Part shown: piece after piece, positions 35,574 to 43,401 of the stretch
Layout: every line of letters starts with the position of its first letter
Position numbering within the stretch: position 1 is the stretch's first letter
From: Flavobacterium gawalongense
Lineage (GTDB): Bacteria > Bacteroidota > Bacteroidia > Flavobacteriales > Flavobacteriaceae
DNA: 43,414 nt
Assembly: GCF_007097265.1 (NCBI RefSeq)
Contig: NZ_VJZP01000034.1
Span: forward strand, 1-43,414
Direction: 5' to 3'
Position numbers and translations under genes: made by a program
The notes under the pieces: generated by a model
Database searches by the model: none
Told to the model about the DNA's origin: nothing
The model's input: the letters and a program-made list of their open reading frames with translations, nothing else

Positions 35574-36137
35574 TTATTTTTTAGCTTCTGCTTTTTCTTC
35601 TGTTTTAGCAGGTGACTTGTATTTCTCATTTAACAATTTGATGATCTCTTTTGTGATATCAAATTTATCTTCAGCGTATAAAATCGAAGCGGCGTCGCCA
35701 GTTCCGTAGATGTATGCATATCCTTTCTCTTTACCGTATGTTTTGATGAATTTTTTCACACCACTTACTAAAGAATCCATTTCTTTTCCGCTTTCTTGTT
35801 GCAATTCTTGAGACAAAGCTTGTTGCGCATAACTCAATTGTTGCTCTCTTTTTTGCAATTCAGCACCTTTTTGTTGTGCCCAAGCTTGACCATTTGCTTG
35901 TGCTTGACTTTGAAAATTAGCTGCATCTTGTTTAAATCTTGCAATTTCAGCTTCTAATTGTCTGCCTTTTTCTTCTGCTCTTGCTTTATATTTTGCTTCA
36001 AGGTCTTTTGCCTCTGTATATTCTTTCATTAATTCAGAAGTGTCTACGTAAGCTGTTTTTACTTCCTTAACTTCTGCTGGTTTGTTACAAGATACAAGTG
36101 AAATTGAAAGTGCGATAATTACTAATGCTTTTTTCAT
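35574..36137 (-). CDS. OmpH/Skp-family protein with lipoprotein signal
   Basis: A 187-residue protein with a signal peptide MKKALVIIALSISLVSC ending in a lipobox (L-V-S-C, cysteine 17), then TAYVDTSELMKEYTEAKDLEAKYKARAEEKGR and a long Gln/Ala/Lys-rich coiled coil (about 40-125), and the closing domain FIKTYGKEKGYAYIYG with SILYAEDKFDITKEIIKLLNEKY. This is the Skp/OmpH fold, a trimeric periplasmic chaperone that holds unfolded outer-membrane proteins. Skp is usually soluble; here the lipobox predicts membrane attachment. Given the many barrels in the neighbourhood it may serve envelope assembly in general. A TATTTTTG box upstream and a strong terminator downstream make it a single-gene unit. 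Confidence 0.8.
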   Translation of the reverse strand: MKKALVIIALSISLVSCNKPAEVKEVKTAYVDTSELMKEYTEAKDLEAKYKARAEEKGRQLEAEIARFKQDAANFQSQAQANGQAWAQQKGAELQKREQQLSYAQQALSQELQQESGKEMDSLVSGVKKFIKTYGKEKGYAYIYGTGDAASILYAEDKFDITKEIIKLLNEKYKSPAKTEEKAEAKK

Positions 36138-36170
36138 TTTAGTTAATTTCTAATTTTTAAGTATTGGTGA

Positions 36171-36178
36171 CAAAAATA
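36171..36178 (-). promoter_or_regulatory. -7 promoter box of the OmpH-like gene
   Basis: Minus strand TATTTTTG (36178-36171), fitting TAnnTTTG. Predicted leader about 28 nt to ATG 36137. No clean TTG at the -33 position. Confidence 0.4.
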
Positions 36179-36382
36179 TAAAAAAATAGATAGCATTGAC
36201 ATAAAGTTTAAAAAATGCTAAATATTTATGATATAAGATTTTATTATTGTGATTAATGAATGTATAATTTATGACTATTAAAAATAGACTTCATATCTTT
36301 TAAATAAACCGATTAGTTTAAAAATCCGACAATCACCCTCAATTTCACCAAAAAACGCGCTTAAATGCACTTAAAATGAATT

Positions 36383-37231
36383 TTAGTTGTTTTTCAGGAT
36401 GTAAATGTGTGAAGAATACTCAAAATTCTTCTTAGCTTCCCAATTAGATTGTAATCCGATAAAAAAGGCTTTTATAAAATTCATTTTTCCTGTTTTGTAT
36501 TTTTCCGAAAGCAAGCTCACATAAAAAGAATCAAATTTCATAGGAAGCACTTTTACCAATTTCATTTCTTCTTTTTCGAAAAGCATTTTTATAGCCGTTT
36601 TAGAAAAATGCCAAAAATGAATCGGCACATCATAAGCAGCCCAAAACTTTCCGTAATGTTTTGCGTCGAAAGATTTAAAATTAGGAACGGCAATAATTAA
36701 AGTTCCGTTTGGCTTTAACAATCGTTTCAATTCTTTTATTTGGTTATCCAAATTAGGAACGTGTTCCAAAACATGCCACATCGAAATCACGTCAAAAGAA
36801 TGATTTTCTAATTCGCTTGTTTTCCCAACAAATGAAACGCCTTTCTTTTTTGCAATAGCCTTTGCTTTTTCGCTTGGCTCCACTCCTATTGTATGCCAAC
36901 CATTTTCTTTGGCCACTGATAAAAAATCTCCTGTTCCGGCACCAATATCTAAAACACTCCCTTTATTAGATTCTAGTGAATTGATTAAATTCAATTTGTT
37001 TTTAAGCGCAATGCTTTTAACAAAATGATACGCTTTTTCAAAGAAAGATCTTTTACTGTCTGTGTGTGAAATATAATCAACACTTTCGTAATATTTCCCT
37101 AAATTTTCTAAACTGGGTTGTGGAGATGTAATCAACATATCCAACTTCTCGTCATGATATAAGTCGAACATTTCCTGAGAAACGGAATGATCTTTAACGG
37201 TTAAAAAAGGCTGTTTGTTTAAAAAGTCCAT
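36383..37231 (-). CDS. Class I SAM-dependent methyltransferase
   Basis: A 282-residue methyltransferase. Residues 1-85 are a family-specific N-terminal region (MDFLNKQPFLTVKDHSVSQEMF with DMLITSPQPSLENLGKYYES). The SAM-binding core starts with VLDIGAGTGDF (about 92-102), then GVEPSEKAKAIAKKKG (motif II acidic residue), FDVISMWHVLEHVPN (motif IV-like) and LKRLLKPNGTLIIAVPN. The HVLEHVPN and FWAAYDVPIHFWHFSK segments place it among Methyltransf_23-type proteins that modify small molecules, lipids or glycans, but the substrate cannot be read from the sequence. It is on the same strand as mnmG with a 218-nt gap holding a parS-like site and an inverted repeat, so it may have its own promoter. Confidence 0.82.
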   Translation of the reverse strand: MDFLNKQPFLTVKDHSVSQEMFDLYHDEKLDMLITSPQPSLENLGKYYESVDYISHTDSKRSFFEKAYHFVKSIALKNKLNLINSLESNKGSVLDIGAGTGDFLSVAKENGWHTIGVEPSEKAKAIAKKKGVSFVGKTSELENHSFDVISMWHVLEHVPNLDNQIKELKRLLKPNGTLIIAVPNFKSFDAKHYGKFWAAYDVPIHFWHFSKTAIKMLFEKEEMKLVKVLPMKFDSFYVSLLSEKYKTGKMNFIKAFFIGLQSNWEAKKNFEYSSHIYILKNN

Positions 37232-37350
37232 TAATTAATATTGCTTTTATATTTTAATTTTAAACTAAACCCTGAAAACACCAAAGGATACTTTCAGGGC
37301 TGAATTATTTATTTTTGTAACTCTTCAATTATGCTAAGGCTTTACACCGT

Positions 37351-37366
37351 AGTTTCACGTGGAACA
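37351..37366. promoter_or_regulatory. parS-like ParB binding site A
   Basis: AGTTTCACGTGGAACA matches the ParB site consensus TGTTTCACGTGAAACA at 14 of 16 positions. It lies in the gap between mnmG and the methyltransferase gene. Confidence 0.75.
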
Positions 37367-37382
37367 ATCGGTTTAAGATTGT

Positions 37383-37429
37383 AGATTACCGACTTTTGAT
37401 TACAGATTTAAATCAAAAATCGGTAATCT
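37383..37429. repeat. Inverted repeat downstream of mnmG
   Basis: AGATTACCGACTTTTGATT (37383-37401) and AATCAAAAATCGGTAATCT (37411-37429) are complementary at 18 of 19 positions around a 9-nt loop. It is 20 nt from the mnmG stop, but no T-run follows on the minus strand, so it is not a textbook terminator. Confidence 0.6.
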
Positions 37430-37449
37430 TAAATCTGCAATCATAAATC

Positions 37450-39321
37450 TTACCTTCCCATATAAATCAACAATACCGAAACATCGCTTGGCGAAACGCC
37501 GCTGATTCTTGAAGCTTGAGAAATCGTTACCGGACGAATCTTACTTAGTTTTTGCTTTGCTTCAATTGACATTGATTTTATTTTATTATAATCAAAATTC
37601 TCTGGGATTTTTACATCTTCCAATCGAGTCAATTTATCAGCGTTGTTTCTTTCTTTTTCGATATAACCGGAATACTTCACTTGAATTTCGGCTTGTTCCA
37701 AAATTTCCTGATCCAAATCATTCTCTGCAACATACGTAGCGACCTTTTCGAATTTCATTATATCTTCCAAATCAATTTGTGGACGAGAGAAAACTTTAAA
37801 CATTTTGTCTCCTTGAGTAATCAGGGCCGTATCTTTTGATTCTAAAATAGGATTTGCTTCTGCAACCGAAACACTCGTTTCTTTGAAGAAAGCCACCATT
37901 TTTTCAGATTCATTTAATTTGTGCTCCATTCTGCGTAAACGCTTTTCAGAAGCCAATCCAATTTCATGCGACATAGGTGTTAATCTAAAATCGGCATTAT
38001 CCTGACGAAGTAACGTTCTGTATTCAGCACGGGAAGTAAACATTCGATAGGGCTCTTCTGTCCCTTTGGTAATTAAATCGTCAATTAAAACTCCGATATA
38101 AGCCTCGTCTCTTTTTAAAACTAACGGGGCTTTTTCGTGCGCTTTTAAATGCGCATTTATTCCAGCCATCAATCCTTGGGAAGCCGCTTCCTCATATCCG
38201 GTTGTTCCGTTTATTTGTCCAGCAAAATATAATCCTTCCACTAATTTAGTTTCTAAAGTATGTTTCAACTGTGTTGGTGGAAAATAATCATATTCGATTG
38301 CATAACCCGGACGGAAAAATTTCACGTTCTCAAATCCTACAACGGAACGCAACGCTTTAAATTGAATATCTTCAGGAAGCGAAGTTGAAAAACCATTTAC
38401 ATAAACCTCACACGTATTCCATCCTTCTGGCTCCACAAATAATTGATGTCTTTCCTTATCAGCAAAACGATTAATTTTATCTTCGATGGACGGACAATAT
38501 CTTGGCCCAAGGCTTTTTATTCTTCCGTTAAACATTGGTGAACGATCAAAACCTTCTCTCAAAATATCGTGAACATCAAGAGAGGTGTACGTCATGTGAC
38601 ACGATTTTTGAATAACCAGTGATGAAGTCACATCTGAATAAGAAAATTTATCTGGTTTAGCATCTCCTTTTTCTTCATTCATTTTAGAATAATCCAAAGA
38701 ACGGCCATCCACTCTTGGAGGCGTTCCTGTTTTCATTCTTCCTGCTTGAAAACCTGCATTCACTAAATCTTCGGTAATTCCATAAGCAGCGCTCTCGCCT
38801 GCTCTTCCTCCACCAAATTGTTTTTCGCCAATATGAATCAAACCGTTTAGGAAAGTTCCATTCGTCAACACCACAGATTTAGATCGAATCTCCACTCCAA
38901 GCGAAGTACGAATCCCTTTAACTTTGCCATTTTCAATAATCAACCCTTTCACCATCTCCTGATAAAAATCAAGATTTTGAGTTCCTTCTAACATCATTCG
39001 CCATTCTTCTGCAAAACGCATACGGTCACTTTGAACTCTTGGCGACCACATCGCAGGCCCTTTGGATTTGTTCAGCATCTTGAACTGAATAGCAGTTCTA
39101 TCCGAAACAATTCCAGAGTATCCGCCCAGCGCATCAATCTCACGCACAATTTGTCCTTTTGCAATTCCCCCCATCGCTGGGTTACATGACATCTGGGCAA
39201 TATTCTGCAAGCTCATTGTTACCAATAAGGTTTTCGAACCCAAATTCGCAGCAGCAGCAGCAGCCTCAGAACCGGCATGTCCTGCGCCAACAACTATCAC
39301 ATCATATTCATCTAGAAACAT
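37450..39321 (-). CDS. mnmG: tRNA uridine-5-carboxymethylaminomethyl(34) synthase, FAD-binding subunit MnmG
   Basis: With MnmE it installs the carboxymethylaminomethyl group on wobble uridine 34 of several tRNAs, using FAD, methylene-THF and glycine. The 623-residue protein has the FAD dinucleotide motif GAGHAG (12-17), CNPAMGGIAKGQIVREIDALGG, GTFLNGLIHIGEKQ, GRAGESAA, the RYCPSIEDKI block with the catalytic cysteine (about 273), YAIEYDYFPPTQL, GLYFAGQINGTTGYEEAA, and a C-terminal domain ending ISGVSPSDVSVLL. All are in normal order and the length is typical. The gene is flanked by parS-like sites on both sides. It is 151 nt downstream of ybeY on the same strand. Confidence 0.97.
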   Translation of the reverse strand: MFLDEYDVIVVGAGHAGSEAAAAAANLGSKTLLVTMSLQNIAQMSCNPAMGGIAKGQIVREIDALGGYSGIVSDRTAIQFKMLNKSKGPAMWSPRVQSDRMRFAEEWRMMLEGTQNLDFYQEMVKGLIIENGKVKGIRTSLGVEIRSKSVVLTNGTFLNGLIHIGEKQFGGGRAGESAAYGITEDLVNAGFQAGRMKTGTPPRVDGRSLDYSKMNEEKGDAKPDKFSYSDVTSSLVIQKSCHMTYTSLDVHDILREGFDRSPMFNGRIKSLGPRYCPSIEDKINRFADKERHQLFVEPEGWNTCEVYVNGFSTSLPEDIQFKALRSVVGFENVKFFRPGYAIEYDYFPPTQLKHTLETKLVEGLYFAGQINGTTGYEEAASQGLMAGINAHLKAHEKAPLVLKRDEAYIGVLIDDLITKGTEEPYRMFTSRAEYRTLLRQDNADFRLTPMSHEIGLASEKRLRRMEHKLNESEKMVAFFKETSVSVAEANPILESKDTALITQGDKMFKVFSRPQIDLEDIMKFEKVATYVAENDLDQEILEQAEIQVKYSGYIEKERNNADKLTRLEDVKIPENFDYNKIKSMSIEAKQKLSKIRPVTISQASRISGVSPSDVSVLLIYMGR

Positions 39322-39385
39322 CTTCTTGTATAATTTAACCCTTCAGTTGTATTCCAGGTTGTAATTTTGAAATCTATTTTTGTTT

Positions 39386-39401
39386 TGTTCCACGTGAAAC
39401 A
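39386..39401. promoter_or_regulatory. parS-like ParB binding site B
   Basis: TGTTCCACGTGAAACA, 15 of 16 positions identical to the ParB consensus TGTTTCACGTGAAACA. It lies in the ybeY-mnmG gap, 46 bp from site C. Confidence 0.85.
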
Positions 39402-39431
39402 TTGCATTATAAAATCTGCCGGTTATAAAAA

Positions 39432-39447
39432 TGTTCCACGTGAAACA
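39432..39447. promoter_or_regulatory. parS-like ParB binding site C
   Basis: TGTTCCACGTGAAACA, identical to site B and 15 of 16 to the ParB consensus, 46 bp from B and 45 bp from D. Confidence 0.85.
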
Positions 39448-39472
39448 CTTCGGCTTTGCATACTAAAAAAAA

Positions 39473-39892
39473 TTACCGTTCCACGTGGAACAGCGCTAAT
39501 TTTTCATCTTCTTTACTACGCATTAAAAGTTCATCGTCCTCACCTTTGTCTTTGTATCCACAGTAATGCAAAACTCCATGAACCAAAACACGCTTCAATT
39601 CATCTTCAAAAGGAACATTAAAATCAACAGCATTGTCTTTTACTCTTTCGATAGAAACAAAAACATCGCCACTCAACTCATTCCCCATCGTATAGTCGAA
39701 ACTAATAATGTCTGTTAATGTGTCGTGATTAAGATATTCTAAATTGATTTTATGCAAATACTCATCGTCGCAAAAGATGTAGTTTATCTCTCCCTCTTTC
39801 TTGTTTTCTGAAGTAATAACATTAGACAACCAGAAAGCAATAGCTTCTTCATTGTCTAAATTAAAGTCGGTTTCGTAATTAAAATTGATCAT
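39473..39892 (-). CDS. ybeY: Endoribonuclease YbeY (rRNA maturation factor)
   Basis: Metal-dependent single-strand endoribonuclease acting in 16S rRNA 3' maturation and ribosome quality control. The 139-residue protein has ITSENKKEGEINYIFCDDEYLHKINLEYLNHDTLTDIISFDY broken over residues 26-70, with the D-x-x-L-x-x-x-N-x-x-x-L-x-H-D-T-x-T-D-I-I-S-F signature, and the zinc-binding HGVLHYCGYKDKGED (about 101-115). The third ligand usually seen as H in GYDH is replaced here by K/D, as is common in Bacteroidota relatives. Its start overlaps the DUF4175 stop as ATGA (39889-39892). Its last codons (FHVER) lie inside a parS-like palindrome. Confidence 0.92.
   Translation of the reverse strand: MINFNYETDFNLDNEEAIAFWLSNVITSENKKEGEINYIFCDDEYLHKINLEYLNHDTLTDIISFDYTMGNELSGDVFVSIERVKDNAVDFNVPFEDELKRVLVHGVLHYCGYKDKGEDDELLMRSKEDEKLALFHVER
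39477..39492. promoter_or_regulatory. parS-like ParB binding site D, inside ybeY
   Basis: CGTTCCACGTGGAACA; the central 14 bp GTTCCACGTGGAAC (39478-39491) is a perfect palindrome. It differs from the classical consensus at three of 16 positions. The site encodes the last residues of YbeY on the minus strand. Confidence 0.75.
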
Positions 39893-42800
39893 TTTTTATT
39901 AAAATATTCTTGAACCTTTTGATTAAAATTCGAGCGCAAAGGTAAGGATTGTCTATTTAATATTTCTATGCTATTCAAATAATCTAATAAAGCAGCTGGC
40001 AGCGCATTAGATTGATTATTAAACTCCTTTTTATTGGTTTCTGATTGGCGCTTATTTTCCTCCCCTTGTTGTTGTAGAGCAGTATTTAATTTTAATAATT
40101 CCTGCTTCACATTTAGAATTTTTTGAAGGGTTTCGTTTTTAAATCCTTTGTTTAATAACTGCTTTTCAATTTGCTTCATTTGTTCCAAAGCATTTTTTCC
40201 ATTACCTCCTAAACCTTGTTTATTTAGTTCATTTTCCAAAGCTTCACGCAACTGCTTTTGCTCTTTATAAATTTCCATTATGGCTTGGGCATCGCCTTCA
40301 CCTCCATCGCCTTGTTGACTTCCATCTTCTCCAGATTTTTCTTCTTTACCGCTTTCCCCTTTTTGACCAGCACCTGGTTTCTGACCTTTTTTAATTCCTT
40401 CCTTCATCTTCTCACCTAAGCCTTCTTGTTTTTTTATAATATCCGGCAATTGCATTCCTTGTCCTTGACCTGGTTTTGGTTTTCCTGAACCCATTCCAGA
40501 CAATGACATTTGCATATTATTAAGCATGTCACTAAGCATGTCTGCCAATTTATTCGCAGCAGCAATAGAATATTGCTGATGGGATAATCCTTTAGGAACT
40601 AAAGCATCGGATAAACTCTCTAAAGATTTGTCAATATTGTAATGTACATTGCCAATTTCTTTAGTCACCTCTTCGGCAATTTTAGGGTTTCTCAAAGACA
40701 TCGCAAACAAACTGTCATCAACATGTTTGAACTGTTGTTTTAAATCCTGTTGGATTTTAATGTTTTTATTATAGCCTGGAGAACCTGCTTTATGTCCTTT
40801 AAACTGATTCATTAAATCTTCTTGTGATAAAGAAAACGCTAATAAATTGTCCAAAATTTGTCGCAACATAGCGACATCCTCTTGCAGTTGCTCCTTTTCA
40901 TTTCCTTCCAAAGTTTGTGCCATTTTTGCCACCATCTCCTTCATCTTTTTAGAAGCACTTTTTTGATTTGGTTTCGCCTTATCTTTATTGTCTTTCTTCA
41001 ATTCCTCAGCAGCTTTCTTTAAATCTTCATCGATACTTTTTTCTTTAGCGGCATCTTTAGGAAGATCCATTGGCGATTTTAATTCCTTATTCTCCTTTTC
41101 TAAATCTTTTAAATCTTCTTGAATTTTGTCAAAATCTGAATTGATATTTTCTTGTTTATCCAATTTGTTTTCCTTTTCATCATCGGATAATTTATCCTGC
41201 TTTTCTGAAAGTTTTTCCAATTTATCCCCTAATTGTTCCGCTTTCTTTTCTACATAATACTTCTTAGTCAGCTCGACTAATTGTTCTAAATTTTTAATTT
41301 GGTTTTTACTGTTTTGTTTAAATTTATCTAACTTGGAAAGTAGCTCTTCGTTTTTAATTTTATCATTCAGTTCTTTTAATTCATCCAATAACTTTTGGTT
41401 TTTATCCAAATCTTTATCGGCTTTATCCATTCGTTTTTGTAACTCTTCTTTTAACCCGTCCTTTTTATCGCTTTTTAATTTATCCAAATTATCTTTCATT
41501 TTCTCCGCAAACTGTTTCATCATTTCATCTTGTTGCTTCTGGCGTTTGATGAAATCATTTACTTTCTGCTGATCTTTGAATTCAAGATTGTCTTTTTCTT
41601 TTCCTGTTTTTTGCAATTTTTCAATTTCAGCAATTTGCTTGTCTTGGTTTTTTAAGGACTTTTCTAAACCGTTTATATTTTCATTTTGCTGTTGCAAAAT
41701 TTCATCTTCTTTCTCTTCATCAGTGGAAACACGATTCGAGAAAACGGAAGATTTTGTGCTTTTAAAATGGTGAATGGCATCGTTGTCATACACTTCAAAA
41801 TAATAGTCATACGAGACTCCTTGTTCTACCGGAAGATTGCTCGGAAACGAAAATACAAATTGATCAACAGCTGCTTTTTTAACAGCTATTGTTCCACGTT
41901 TAGCAGTTTGCGGTTTGTTTCTTTCGTAATATACAATCTGGAGTTTTGACAATCCATAATCATCCGAAATTTGCCCTAAAACATAGTTCCTTCCCACCTT
42001 CAAACTGTCTGGTGCATTGTTTACAGTAATCGCTGGAAACTGATCTTTGACAATGGTAAGCTGATAATTCAGTTTTTCGTAGTTTTTTACCTTATCATTT
42101 GAAGTAAGAATTTGATAATCTGTGTTTTGAAGTATATTTTTAGATAAAGTAAAGCTGTCTTCAGTTTTCGAAAAAGAAACAGTAGACTTACCGTCAATCC
42201 AATCTATTTTTTGAGTGGCTTGTGTATCCATTTTCCAAGTTACACGCGTTCCTTCGGGAATAATGGCGTTACCACTTCCTTTGATGTATTCTGGTTTTTT
42301 ATTCAAATAAGAAGGGAAATTCAATTGCATTTCGAAATTAGCAATCGACGGAACCGTAATCACTTTCAATTCATAATCCGATGAAGAAACAGCATTGCCC
42401 TCCACGTGGAACAAAACCGCTTCAGAAGGTTTTAGAATTTTAAATTCAAACTCCCCTACTTTTGTGTTTTCCATAAAATAACTTTCATCCCCTATGAAAA
42501 TCATGGCATTCTCAGGAACAACTTTACCTACTGTTTTAACTCGAAGTATAAAATCTTTTCCTTGTTCGGTTTGCAGGTTCGAATTTAAAACCACAAACTT
42601 AAAAGGAGCCGGAGGTAAAAAAGCCGAATTGAAATGCACTACTCTATTCAAACTTTGCGAAATCACATTGCTGTTACCGGAAAAATAAAAGAAAGCAAAA
42701 AACAAAATAGGAATTAGTGCCAACGGTAAATATTTCCGGTTTGTATTGAAATTTATGGCATTGCCAAAAGGGATCGGTTGTAACGCATTAGCTTTTTGTT

Positions 42801-43194
42801 CAATCGAAGCCACAAGCAATTCCGATTTATTCTGATGACTATCAGAATCTGCCAACTGCAGAAAATTAGTCAGCTTGTCGCTCACCTCTGTAAAATGATT
42901 CCCAATAATTGCCGAAGCTTGATTGTAATCTATTCCTTTTTGGAGTTTGAATAATTTAAAAATTGGAAACAAAATAAATAGGGACAACAAGTACACTTCA
43001 ACTCCCACAAAGACCCAAAATAAAATCGTTCTTCCCATTGGCTTAAGCCAAAGAAAATATTCCACGAAAAGCGTAAATAGAAAATACAACAACCCTAAAC
43101 CGATAAAGAAAATGATTCCTCGTATCAATTCATTCGTGTAAAACTTTCTGATAAAAGCTTCCAGTTTCTGGTAAATAAAATTTGACTGCTTCAA
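39889..43194 (-). CDS. DUF4175-family large membrane protein
   Basis: An 1101-residue protein with three N-terminal transmembrane helices (about 23-50, 57-80, 155-173), a beta-rich periplasmic region (about 190-480), and a very charged Lys/Glu/Gln/Asn coiled coil (about 490-1075) with LRQILDNLLAFSLSQEDLMNQF, SLRNPKIAEEVTKEIGNVHYNIDKS and a Gly/Lys/Gln-rich stretch. The N-terminal helices and the SQEDLM block are typical of the DUF4175 proteins of Bacteroidota; their molecular role is unknown. The only start with the whole first helix is TTG at 43194; an in-frame stop lies close upstream and the next Met is beyond residue 50. Overlaps ybeY by 4 nt and contains the fifth parS-like site in its coding sequence. 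Confidence 0.78.
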   Translation of the reverse strand: MKQSNFIYQKLEAFIRKFYTNELIRGIIFFIGLGLLYFLFTLFVEYFLWLKPMGRTILFWVFVGVEVYLLSLFILFPIFKLFKLQKGIDYNQASAIIGNHFTEVSDKLTNFLQLADSDSHQNKSELLVASIEQKANALQPIPFGNAINFNTNRKYLPLALIPILFFAFFYFSGNSNVISQSLNRVVHFNSAFLPPAPFKFVVLNSNLQTEQGKDFILRVKTVGKVVPENAMIFIGDESYFMENTKVGEFEFKILKPSEAVLFHVEGNAVSSSDYELKVITVPSIANFEMQLNFPSYLNKKPEYIKGSGNAIIPEGTRVTWKMDTQATQKIDWIDGKSTVSFSKTEDSFTLSKNILQNTDYQILTSNDKVKNYEKLNYQLTIVKDQFPAITVNNAPDSLKVGRNYVLGQISDDYGLSKLQIVYYERNKPQTAKRGTIAVKKAAVDQFVFSFPSNLPVEQGVSYDYYFEVYDNDAIHHFKSTKSSVFSNRVSTDEEKEDEILQQQNENINGLEKSLKNQDKQIAEIEKLQKTGKEKDNLEFKDQQKVNDFIKRQKQQDEMMKQFAEKMKDNLDKLKSDKKDGLKEELQKRMDKADKDLDKNQKLLDELKELNDKIKNEELLSKLDKFKQNSKNQIKNLEQLVELTKKYYVEKKAEQLGDKLEKLSEKQDKLSDDEKENKLDKQENINSDFDKIQEDLKDLEKENKELKSPMDLPKDAAKEKSIDEDLKKAAEELKKDNKDKAKPNQKSASKKMKEMVAKMAQTLEGNEKEQLQEDVAMLRQILDNLLAFSLSQEDLMNQFKGHKAGSPGYNKNIKIQQDLKQQFKHVDDSLFAMSLRNPKIAEEVTKEIGNVHYNIDKSLESLSDALVPKGLSHQQYSIAAANKLADMLSDMLNNMQMSLSGMGSGKPKPGQGQGMQLPDIIKKQEGLGEKMKEGIKKGQKPGAGQKGESGKEEKSGEDGSQQGDGGEGDAQAIMEIYKEQKQLREALENELNKQGLGGNGKNALEQMKQIEKQLLNKGFKNETLQKILNVKQELLKLNTALQQQGEENKRQSETNKKEFNNQSNALPAALLDYLNSIEILNRQSLPLRSNFNQKVQEYFNKK
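42398..42413. promoter_or_regulatory. Weak parS-like site E, inside the DUF4175 gene
   Basis: CCCTCCACGTGGAACA keeps TCCACGTGGAACA but loses the first three consensus positions, so 13 of 16 compared with TGTTCCACGTGGAACA and 11 of 16 compared with the classical consensus. It lies about 2.9 kb from site D and may bind ParB only weakly. Confidence 0.4.
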
Positions 43195-43370
43195 AATTTA
43201 TAACATGTTTTTATAACCAATAAAAGTAACCATTTTTAAATTTAGTCCATGTTAAAAAAATAATAATCGAAAAAAGGATTAATTTATACCATTTTACTTT
43301 TGATTTTTACTGTAATAAAAAAACATCCCGTCTCTTCGGAGGGTACTGAAAAACCTCGTTTATTTTGATT

Positions 43371-43401
43371 AGCGTTCTTTTTTAGACAATAAAAAAACGC
43401 T
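43371..43401. other. Hairpin near the right edge
   Basis: AGCGTTCTTTTTT (43371-43383) faces AAAAAAACGCT (43391-43401) across a short loop. Upstream, CTCTTCGGAG (43333-43341) forms a small TTCG hairpin within CCCGTCTCTTCGGAGGG. The 220 bp from 43195 to the window end hold no gene that I can support; they may be the edge of a further repeat or mobile element. Confidence 0.35.

Noticed and set aside
39367..39621. Plus-strand frame of 84 codons between mnmG and ybeY
   Set aside because: It runs through three parS-like sites, which read as FHVKH, VPRET and VPRGT, and overlaps ybeY on the other strand. It looks like translation of DNA sites rather than a gene.
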